A stretch of DNA of 47,671 nt from Streptomyces beigongshangae (GTDB lineage Bacteria > Actinomycetota > Actinomycetes > Streptomycetales > Streptomycetaceae): positions 1 to 47,671 of the forward strand of contig NZ_JAHKJW010000053.1 of NCBI RefSeq assembly GCF_019710745.1, given 5' to 3'. Below, piece after piece: positions 41,301-47,671 of this stretch; positions within the stretch are counted from its first letter, which is position 1, and every line of letters starts with the position of its first letter. The position numbers and the translations under genes were made by a program. The notes below the pieces were generated by a model. That model had not been told where the DNA came from, made no database searches, and was given only the letters and a program-made list of their open reading frames with translations.

Positions 41301-44300
41301 CGGGCGGCCGGCGCCCGCCCGGCCACGCCGCAGCAGGCGCTGGTGTGCGGCCTGTTCGAGGAGGTGCTGAAGCTGCCCGGGGACACCGTGGGCACCGACG
41401 CGAACTTCTTCGACCTCGGCGGCGACTCCCTGCTCGCCACCCGCCTGCTGGCCCGCCTGCGGCACGGCACCGGCGCCGAGATCCCCATCACGGCCCTCTT
41501 CGACACACCGACCCCGGCCGCCCTGGCCGAGCGGCTCACCGAAGGGTCCGGCGCCGCCCTGCCGCGGCCCGCCCTCGGTGACGCCGTACGCCCGGAGCGG
41601 GTGCCGCTGTCCTTCGCCCAGGAACGCATGTGGTTCCTCCACCGCCTCGACGACGGGGCGGCCACCTACAACATCCCGCTCGTCGTCCGGGCGGACGCCG
41701 ACCTCGACCCCGACGCGCTGGAGGCGGCCCTCGGCGACCTGGCCGACCGCCACGAGAGCCTGCGCACGGTCCTCGCCGAGCACGACGGGACGCCGTACCA
41801 GCGGATCCTGCCCCCCGGCGGACCGCGGCCGCCCCTGCACCGCGTGGACTGCCCCGCCGCGGAGACCGCCGCCCACGTCACCGCCGCCCTGCGGCACCGC
41901 TTCGACCTGACCGCGGAGAGCCCCCTCGCCGCCTGGCTGCTGGGCACCGGGCCCGACCGGACCCTGCTGTTCGTCCTGCACCACAGCGCGGCCGACGGCT
42001 GGTCGCTGCGCCCCTTCGCCGACGACCTGAGCACCGCCTACGCGGCCCGCCGGGCGGGCCGGGCGCCGCAGTGGGCCCCGCTGCCGGTGCAGTACGCAGA
42101 CCACGCGCTGTGGCAGCGCGCCCTGCTGGCCCCCGGACCGGACGGCACGGGCCGGCTGGAGCGGCTCACCGCGCACTGGCGCGGCGCGCTGGACGCCCTG
42201 CCCGAGGAGTGCACCCTGCCCGGCGACCGGCTCCGCCCCGCCACGCCGCGCGGCGGCGGCGCGCACGTCGGGGCCACCGTCGACGCGGCCCTGCACCGCG
42301 ACCTGCTGAACCTCGCCGACCGTGCGAACGCCAGCCTGTTCATGGTGCTGCACGCCGCCGTCAGCGCCCTGCTCACCCGCTGCGGCGCCGGCGAGGACAT
42401 CGTCCTCGGCACCCCGGTCGCGGGCCGCACCGAACCCGCCCTCGACCACCTGATCGGCCTGCTCACCAACACCGTGGTGCTGCGGGCCGACACCTCGGGC
42501 GACCCCGCCTTCCGGGACCTCCTCGCCCGGCTGCGCACGGCCGACCTGGCCGCCCTGGACCACCAGGACCTGCCCTTCGACCGGCTGGTGGAGGAGCTCA
42601 ACCCGCCCCGCACCCCCGGCCGGCACCCCCTGTTCCAGGTCATGCTGGCCCTGCAGAACAACGAACCCGCCGTACTGCGGCTCGACGGGACGCGGGCACG
42701 GCTGCGGCCGACCGCCACCGGCACCGCCAAGTTCGACCTCTTCGTCGACGTCCTGGAGCGCCACACCCCCGAGGGCACCCCCGACGGCCTCACGCTCCAC
42801 GTCGAGTACGCCACCGACCTGTACGACGCCGGTACGGCCGAGGCGTTCGCCGGGGCCCTGCACGACGTCCTGCGCGCCGTGTGCGCGGATCCCGGGATCC
42901 GCGTCGGCGAACTGCCGGCGGTCCCCGCCCGCACCCCCGCCCCGGCCCCGGCGGACACCGCCGCGCTGGAGGACGCGGCACGGTCCGTGCCCGGCATCCG
43001 GGACGCCCGCGCCCTCCCCGGCGCCGACGGCGGCCCGCCGCGCCTGTACGTGGTGCCCGGACGGGCGGACGCCGCGGAACGCGTCGAGGACGCCCTGGAC
43101 CGGGCGGGCCACGGCACGGTCCGGGTCACCGCGGTCAACGCGCTGCCCCTCGGCGCCGACGGCACCGTCGACACCGGGGCCCTGCGCGCCCTGCCCGCCG
43201 TCGACCGCACCGCCGCCGGGGCCTGGCGGGAACGGCTGGCCCGCGTCCCCGGCGTCACCGCCGCCGAGGTGTCGGTGGAGAACATCCCCGAGGAACTCGG
43301 GCGCCGCCACGCCGGCCTGCCCGGCCGCGCCGACGCACCCGCGCCCGCCGGCCGTACCGGCGCCGCGGCGTCCGCCGTCCCGGCGCTCAGCGAGGGCCCC
43401 GCGCTGGCCGAACCGTCCGTGTCCGGCTGGGCCGACGCCCTGCGCCGCGCCGCGGAGCGGAACCGGGGCGACATCGTCCACGTCCACGCCGACGGCAGCG
43501 AACACCGCCGCAGCTACGCCTCCCTGATCCCGGAGGCGTCCCGGGTGCTGGCCGGCCTGCGCCGGGCGGGCCTGCGCCCCGGCGACCAGGTCATCCTCCA
43601 GTGCGACGCGACGGAGGACTTCCTCGCCGTGCTGTGGGGCTGCATCCTCGGCGGCTTCGTCGCCGTTCCCCTGACCGTTCCCCCCTCCTACGACACGCCC
43701 TCGGCGGCGCTGACCAAGCTGGAGGGCATCTGGCGGATGCTCGGCCGGCCCTGGATCGTGTGCTCCGCGGACCGCGAGGCCCCGCTGCGCGGCCTCGCCG
43801 CCCGGCAGGACTGGCCCGGACTGCGGCTGACCACGGCCGACGCCCTGCGCGAGGCCCCCGAGGACCACGACTGGCACGCCGCCCGGCCCGACGACCTCGT
43901 CCTGATGCTGATGACGTCCGGCAGCACGGGCCTGCCCAAGGCGGTGCGGCTCACCCACCGCAACGTGCTGACCCGCTCCGCCGCCACCGAGCAGCTGAAC
44001 GGGCTGGGCCCGGCGGACGTCTCCCTCAACTGGATCCCGCTCGACCACGTCACCGGCGTGGTGATGTTCCACCTGCGGGACGTGTACCTGGGCTGCCGCC
44101 AGATCCACGCCCCCACCTCCTGGATCCTCCAGGACCCGCTGCGCTGGATGGACCTCGCCGACCGCCACCGGGTCACCGTCACCTGGGCGCCCAACTTCGC
44201 CTTCGGCCTGCTAGCCGAGGAGTCCCACCGCTTCACGGACCGCGCCTGGGACCTCTCGCCGATGCGGCTGGTGATGAACGCCGGCGAGGTCGTCGTCGCC

Positions 44301-47216
44301 CGGGCCGCCCGCCGGTTCCTGCACACGCTGAAGCCCTTCGGCCTGCCGCAGGACGTGATGCACCCCGGCTGGGGCATGTCCGAGACCTGCTCGGTGGTCA
44401 CCGACGCCGTCCTGCCCGGCGAACCGGCGGACGGCGAGGGCACGTTCGTCAGCTGCGGACGCCCCTACCCGGGCTTCGCCATGCGGATCGTCGACGACGG
44501 CGCCGCGGTGCTCGCCGAGGGCGACGCCGGGCGGCTCCAGGTCCGCGGCACCTCCGTGACCGGCGGCTACCACGACAACCCGGCCGCCAACGCGGAGGCG
44601 TTCACCGACGACGGCTGGTTCGACACCGGCGACCTGGCGTTCCTGCGCGACGGCGAGCTCTACATCACCGGCCGCGTCAAGGACGTCATCATCGTCAACG
44701 GCGTCAACCACTACAGCCACGAGATCGAGGCATGCGTCGAGGAACTGCCGCACGTCGTGCGCAGTTTCACCGCCGCGGTCGCGGTGCGCTCCGACCCCTC
44801 GTCGCCCACCGACGAACTGGCCCTCTTCCTCCACCTGGCCCCCGAGGCCGCCGCGCGGGACACCGCGGGCGCCCTGCGCGAGATCGCCGGCAAGGTGACC
44901 CGGGAGATCGGCGTCAGCCCCGCCTTCCTGATCCCGGTCGCACCGGACGACATCCCCAAGACCGAGATCGGCAAGATCCAGCGCACCAAGCTGCGCAAGG
45001 GCTTCGAGGCCGGCGACTTCGACGAGCAGGTCCGCGGGGCCCAGCTGCTGCTGGGCGGCTCCGCCACCGTCCCCGACTGGTTCCTGCGGCCGGTGTGGCA
45101 GCGCGCGGAACCGCCCGCCCGCGGCGCGACGGCCCCCGGCCGGCACACCGTCGTGCTCACCGGCGGCGACCCGCGGGTCCAGCGGCTCGCCGGACGGCTG
45201 GCCGACGCCCTGCGCACCGGCGGCGGCCTGTGCACCGTGGTGACCGAGGGGTCGTCGTACGGCCGGCTCGACGCCGCCCGCTACCGTGTCCGGCCCGCCG
45301 AGGAGGCCGACCTCACCGAGCTGCTCCGGCAGCTGGAGCGCGACCGGCGCCCGGTCGACGCGGTCCTGCACCTCGACGGCCTGCGCGGCGCCGGGGCCCT
45401 CCGGACGGCACCGGCCGACGGGCCCGGCGCGGAGCCCGCGCCGCACGACGCGGCCGGCCCGGGAACGGCGCCGTACGACACGGGCGCCACGGAAGGACTG
45501 CTCGCGCTCGCCCGCGCCCTCGCCGCCCGGCCCGGCCGGCCGCGCCCCGTCGACCTGCTGTACGTGACCGCGGGCGCCCAGGGCGTACGCCCCGGGGACC
45601 GCCCGCACCCGGCGCACGCCATGGCGGGCGCCCTGCTCAAGTCGCTGGGCGAGGAGTTCGGCTGGCTGCGCGGCGCGCACCTGGACCTCGCGCCGCACGA
45701 CGGCGAGGACCCGCTGCCCGTCCTGCTGGCCGAGTCGGGCGCCGCGGCGGACGGCGCGGAGGTGGCGTACCGCGACGGACACCGTCACGTACGGCGCCTC
45801 GAACCCCTGCCCGACACCCCCCTGCCCGGCACACCGCCGCGCACCGGACAGCCCGCGTCCGACGGCTTCACGCTGCTCACCGGAGGACTGGGCGGCGTCG
45901 GCAGCGAGCTGGCGGCCCACCTGCTGCGCACGCCCGGCACCCGGCTGCTGATCCTCGGCCGCACACCGCGGGCCGAACTCGGCGCGTCCGGCGGCGAGGA
46001 CGCACACGGCGGCGAACCGGACCGCGCGCAGGTCCTGCGGCGGCTGGGCGAGTCGGGCGAGGTCCGCTACGCCTGCGCCGACGTCACCGACGAACACCGG
46101 GTGCGGGACGCCGTGGACGCGGCCGCACAGGAGTGGGGCGTACCGCTGACGTCGGTACTGCACCTGGCCGGAACCCTCGTCGAACGCCCCGCGGACGACC
46201 TGGACCACGCCACCTGGCGCCGGGCACTGGAGGCGAAGGCCCGCGGCGCCTGGACGCTGCACCGGCTCACCGCGGACCACCCGGTCCACTCCTTCGTCAC
46301 CTTCTCCTCGGTGAACGGCTACTTCGGCGGCGCCATGAACGCCGCCTACGCCGCCGCCAACGCCTACCTGGACGCCCTGGCCCAGTACCGCCGCGGCCTC
46401 GGACTGCCCGCGCAGTCCCTGGCCTGGAGCATGTGGCGCGAGCACGGCATGAGCCGCGGCTACCGGCTCACCGCCCTCACCGAGGCCCGCGGCTACCGGC
46501 TGCTCGACGCCCCCGCCGCGCTGCGCTCCTACGACCTGGCCCGCGCCCTGGACGAGCCGCACCTGCTGATCGGCGCCGACCGCAGCGCCCCCTGGGTGCG
46601 CAGCCACGTGACGGCCCCGGTCCGCCAGGTGCGCCGCCTGGCCGCGCGCGTCGGCCTGGAGGACGGCACCGACCTGGGCGCCCTGTACCGGGCGGCGGCC
46701 GACGGCGCCCGTGCGGCCGGCCTGGACGACGGGGCCTGGACGCTGCGTTCGGCGGGCACCACCGAGCACCGGGAACGGGCGGACGCGGGGGAGGACCTGC
46801 GGCGGCTGGAGAGCCGGCTCGCCGAGGTGTGGTGCGGGGTGCTGGCCCGCGACCGGGTGGGCCGGGACGAGAACTTCTTCGACCTGGGCGGCAACTCCCT
46901 GCTGCTGGTCACCGCCCAGACCGCCGTGAACAGCGCCTTCGGCACCGACCTCTCGGTCGTCGACCTGTTCGCGCACCCCACCGTACGGGACCTGGCCCGC
47001 CACCTGGCGACGCGCGCCGGCGCCGGGACCGGGACGGCCGGGGAACCCCCGGAGCGGGGCGGACCCACGGACGAAGGGGCCGCCGGCCCCGCGGCACGAC
47101 GGCCCGACGCGGCCGCCCCCGGCGGCCTGGACCGCGCCAGGGAACAAGCACAGCGGCAGCGCGCGGCCCGCGCCCGGCGCACCGCACGGCACGGGAAGGA
47201 CCGAGGCCATGCATGA
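38364..47216 (+). CDS. NRPS/PKS hybrid: C-A(Thr)-PCP-C-[A remnant]-acyl ligase-KR-ACP
   Basis: A 2,950-residue megasynthase. C1 has HHLLLDG at 145-151 and resembles EntF/DhbF-type condensation domains that take a donor from another protein. The A domain (core HTSGSTGRPKG at about 617) is followed by PCP1 Ser1022 (LGGDSLL). C2 has HHSAADG at 1206. Next come a leftover A-domain tail (about 1530-1615), a FAAL-like acyl ligase (about 1690-2215), a KR with its structural half (NADPH motif TGGLGGVGSEL near 2506, Tyr near 2662) and an ACP (Ser2845). The basic C-terminal tail may be a docking element. ATG 38364 follows GAGGG by seven bases; a longer frame to 38223 lacks such a site. It overlaps the next KS gene by 8 bases. 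No MbtH or thioesterase gene is seen. Confidence 0.92.
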   Translation: MSLQEDERRPLSGAQLSGAQEGLWYAGRLAPDSAAYNTAEAVEIHGPLDTGLFEAALRRTVGEADTFALRFTDTDEGPRCHPAPDADDWPLHRVDVGGAEDPGAAAWEYVRADLATPVDLDKGPLFAHSLLTLAPDRHIWLLRAHHLLLDGYSYKLLGRRLAETYNALAEGREPEPSGFAPVSRLQAEEEAYRASERYVRDRDHWAGRLAGLPEPARLTSRSAAATAPFLRRTAELDPVEAGALTAAADRLGVSRTDLLTAATAVHLHRMTGAGDLVLGMATMSRLGSAALRTPGTASDVLPLRVAADPGTPVGELVRAVADELKALRRHQRYRGEFLRRDLGLLGTGRRLYGPVLNIVPFDESPVFGGHPTTWHHLSGGAVDDLQISVRPGARAGGLWLAFDANPALYEEDELALHRDRFLKVLRGLAEAPPTAPLAELDLLLPGEHPRDTPVRTCPAGRTLTELFEEQAASVPGRTAVTCGAEQLTYAELNAAANRLARLLTERGAGPGRVVALALERGARLLPALLAVLKTGAAYLPLDPGHPAERLRLVAEDAAPVVLVTERAHAHLAGDTVPAVLLDDPGVTADLARRSAADLADTDRHGPTGPSDTAYIIHTSGSTGRPKGVPVPHANVVRLLAAAAEHFDFGADDVWTLFHSYAFDFSVWEIWGALLHGGRVVVVPYAVSRSPRDFLELLHREGVTVLNQTPSAFEQLIDADAERAGDGTGDSGALRYVVLGGEALTPARLRPWADRHGLDRPALVNMYGITETTVHVTHHRVTRADLDDPRRGSVIGTPLADLRVHLLDPAGRPVPPGAVGEMYVSGAGVAAGYLGRPDLTAERFLDDPFGPPGTRMYRSGDLARRRPDGTLDYLGRADAQVQLRGFRVEPGEIEAVLAAHPRVARAAVVVRRADNGSRQLVAYTVPADGAPADPAELRAHAAARLPEHMVPAACVPVDTLPLTANGKLDVRALPAPDFAARAAGARPATPQQALVCGLFEEVLKLPGDTVGTDANFFDLGGDSLLATRLLARLRHGTGAEIPITALFDTPTPAALAERLTEGSGAALPRPALGDAVRPERVPLSFAQERMWFLHRLDDGAATYNIPLVVRADADLDPDALEAALGDLADRHESLRTVLAEHDGTPYQRILPPGGPRPPLHRVDCPAAETAAHVTAALRHRFDLTAESPLAAWLLGTGPDRTLLFVLHHSAADGWSLRPFADDLSTAYAARRAGRAPQWAPLPVQYADHALWQRALLAPGPDGTGRLERLTAHWRGALDALPEECTLPGDRLRPATPRGGGAHVGATVDAALHRDLLNLADRANASLFMVLHAAVSALLTRCGAGEDIVLGTPVAGRTEPALDHLIGLLTNTVVLRADTSGDPAFRDLLARLRTADLAALDHQDLPFDRLVEELNPPRTPGRHPLFQVMLALQNNEPAVLRLDGTRARLRPTATGTAKFDLFVDVLERHTPEGTPDGLTLHVEYATDLYDAGTAEAFAGALHDVLRAVCADPGIRVGELPAVPARTPAPAPADTAALEDAARSVPGIRDARALPGADGGPPRLYVVPGRADAAERVEDALDRAGHGTVRVTAVNALPLGADGTVDTGALRALPAVDRTAAGAWRERLARVPGVTAAEVSVENIPEELGRRHAGLPGRADAPAPAGRTGAAASAVPALSEGPALAEPSVSGWADALRRAAERNRGDIVHVHADGSEHRRSYASLIPEASRVLAGLRRAGLRPGDQVILQCDATEDFLAVLWGCILGGFVAVPLTVPPSYDTPSAALTKLEGIWRMLGRPWIVCSADREAPLRGLAARQDWPGLRLTTADALREAPEDHDWHAARPDDLVLMLMTSGSTGLPKAVRLTHRNVLTRSAATEQLNGLGPADVSLNWIPLDHVTGVVMFHLRDVYLGCRQIHAPTSWILQDPLRWMDLADRHRVTVTWAPNFAFGLLAEESHRFTDRAWDLSPMRLVMNAGEVVVARAARRFLHTLKPFGLPQDVMHPGWGMSETCSVVTDAVLPGEPADGEGTFVSCGRPYPGFAMRIVDDGAAVLAEGDAGRLQVRGTSVTGGYHDNPAANAEAFTDDGWFDTGDLAFLRDGELYITGRVKDVIIVNGVNHYSHEIEACVEELPHVVRSFTAAVAVRSDPSSPTDELALFLHLAPEAAARDTAGALREIAGKVTREIGVSPAFLIPVAPDDIPKTEIGKIQRTKLRKGFEAGDFDEQVRGAQLLLGGSATVPDWFLRPVWQRAEPPARGATAPGRHTVVLTGGDPRVQRLAGRLADALRTGGGLCTVVTEGSSYGRLDAARYRVRPAEEADLTELLRQLERDRRPVDAVLHLDGLRGAGALRTAPADGPGAEPAPHDAAGPGTAPYDTGATEGLLALARALAARPGRPRPVDLLYVTAGAQGVRPGDRPHPAHAMAGALLKSLGEEFGWLRGAHLDLAPHDGEDPLPVLLAESGAAADGAEVAYRDGHRHVRRLEPLPDTPLPGTPPRTGQPASDGFTLLTGGLGGVGSELAAHLLRTPGTRLLILGRTPRAELGASGGEDAHGGEPDRAQVLRRLGESGEVRYACADVTDEHRVRDAVDAAAQEWGVPLTSVLHLAGTLVERPADDLDHATWRRALEAKARGAWTLHRLTADHPVHSFVTFSSVNGYFGGAMNAAYAAANAYLDALAQYRRGLGLPAQSLAWSMWREHGMSRGYRLTALTEARGYRLLDAPAALRSYDLARALDEPHLLIGADRSAPWVRSHVTAPVRQVRRLAARVGLEDGTDLGALYRAAADGARAAGLDDGAWTLRSAGTTEHRERADAGEDLRRLESRLAEVWCGVLARDRVGRDENFFDLGGNSLLLVTAQTAVNSAFGTDLSVVDLFAHPTVRDLARHLATRAGAGTGTAGEPPERGGPTDEGAAGPAARRPDAAAPGGLDRAREQAQRQRAARARRTARHGKDRGHA
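38400..41560 (+). other. NRPS module: C-A-PCP, predicted threonine
   Basis: The A4-A5 region reads FHSYAFDFSVWEIWGALL, VLNQTPSAF, LRYVVLGGEAL and NMYGITETTVHVTH. Reading the specificity positions by hand gives D-F-W-N-V-G-M-V-H-K, one change (I to V) from the common threonine code. The C domain precedes the A domain at the protein start, so an acyl or peptidyl donor must come from elsewhere. The prediction rests on manual alignment. Confidence 0.75.
41580..47000 (+). other. unusual module: C - A-domain remnant - acyl ligase - KR - ACP
   Basis: After C2 comes a segment whose end, ALPLGADGTVDTGALRALP, matches the A10 region of an adenylation domain although the large A subdomain is absent. A complete second AMP-forming domain follows (LMTSGSTGLPKAVRLTHRN, HPGWGMSETCSV, final Lys in IGKIQRTKL), of the type seen in PKS starter ligases, then a PKS-style KR and an ACP. 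By analogy with C-A-KR-PCP modules of depsipeptide synthetases, it might load a keto acid, reduce it and condense it. Confidence 0.7.
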
Positions 47217-47671
47217 CGACACCACCGCCCCCCACGACACAGCCCACGGCACAACCCACGGCGAGGAGATTCCCGCCGTCGCCGTCATCGGCATGGCGGG
47301 CCGCTTCCCCGGCGCCGACGACCTCGACACCTTCTGGGACAACCTCGCGGCCGGCCGGGAGTCGATGCGGCCCGTCACCGAGGAGGAGTTCCTCGCCGCG
47401 GGCGGCGACCCGCGCGACCTCGACGACCCCTCCCTCGTACGGATGGCCTCCGTCGTCGAGGGCATCGACCGCTTCGACGCCGGTTTCTTCGGCTACAGCC
47501 CCGCCGAGGCCGCCGTCGTCGACCCCCAGCAGCGGCTGCTGCTGGAGACGGCCTACCAGGCGCTGGAGGACGCGGGCTGCCTCGGCGGCGACCGCGACCG
47601 CGACGGCGAGGCGTTCGGTGTGTACGCGGGCAGCGGCGACAGCCGCTACTACCCCGCCCACGTGTACCCGA
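47209..47671 (+). CDS. start of a PKS or hybrid megasynthase (KS domain), cut by the window edge
   Basis: Only the first 154 codons are present. After a short His/Thr-rich leader (HDTAHGTTHGEE) the KS opens with VAVIGMAGRFPGADDLDTFWDNLAAGRESM and FGYSPAEAAVVDPQQRLLLETAYQALEDAG. This form, with FFGYSPAEA and a DDLDTFW opening, is typical of KS domains in NRPS/PKS hybrids and unlike the KS domains of the left-hand PKS. The active-site Cys lies beyond the edge. ATG 47209 follows GGAAGGA by eight bases and overlaps the NRPS stop, so translation is probably coupled and the KS should extend the chain carried by the NRPS ACP. Confidence 0.93.
   Translation, partial: MHDDTTAPHDTAHGTTHGEEIPAVAVIGMAGRFPGADDLDTFWDNLAAGRESMRPVTEEEFLAAGGDPRDLDDPSLVRMASVVEGIDRFDAGFFGYSPAEAAVVDPQQRLLLETAYQALEDAGCLGGDRDRDGEAFGVYAGSGDSRYYPAHVYP

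Noticed and set aside
38367..44168. 1,933-codon minus-strand frame opposite the NRPS
   Set aside because: Antisense shadow, with the sense strand containing ordered C, A, PCP and ligase motifs.

Overview
The window is very GC-rich actinomycete DNA, almost certainly Streptomyces. Third codon positions are overwhelmingly G/C, starts are preceded by GGAGG-type ribosome binding sites, and rare TTA codons sit in accessory genes. No rRNA, tRNA, CRISPR array or insertion sequence was recognised. It reads as two biosynthetic regions joined by a stretch of regulatory, resistance and housekeeping-like genes. All calls are by eye from sequence; no search was run.

Left region (1-22523, all minus strand). 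A 5,589-residue modular type I PKS has a KSQ-AT-ACP loading module, two KS-AT-DH-KR-ACP modules and a third module that stops after KS-AT and only the first half of a DH. A 20-bp perfect hairpin lies directly after the stop codon, and beyond it is a degenerate GC-rich repeat tract. Upstream on the same strand are a large ATP-binding LuxR (LAL) regulator with a TTA codon and a shortened methylmalonyl-CoA-mutase-like gene, also with a TTA codon. Motifs predict a propionyl starter (methylmalonyl decarboxylated by KSQ) extended twice with malonyl units to a conjugated diene; the third module cannot be completed from this window.

Middle region (22854-34192). It holds a membrane-anchored Ser/Thr kinase, a rifampin phosphotransferase (rph) with a rifamycin-associated element (RAE) palindrome upstream, a small XRE regulator interlocked tail-to-tail with a membrane protein of unknown function, a GntR/SCO6745-like pair divergent from a PEBP-family gene, a cyclophilin, and an XRE regulator with a helical-repeat C-terminal part. 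No rifamycin biosynthetic gene is present, so rph looks like a resistance/sensing locus and not self-resistance of this cluster.

Right region (34549-47671). A PAS-LuxR regulator (PimM-like architecture) converges on an ECF-type sigma factor, which follows a PapA5/condensation-like acyltransferase. That pair diverges from a 2,950-residue NRPS/PKS hybrid. A 500-bp intergenic region between them holds three tandem 17-bp repeats and a pair of inverted TTAGGGAAA-type boxes. The hybrid is C-A(Thr)-PCP-C-[A-domain remnant]-acyl-ligase-KR-ACP, overlaps the next gene by 8 nt, and that next gene starts a KS and runs off the window. A condensation domain followed by a FAAL-like ligase and a KR is the most unusual enzymology seen here.
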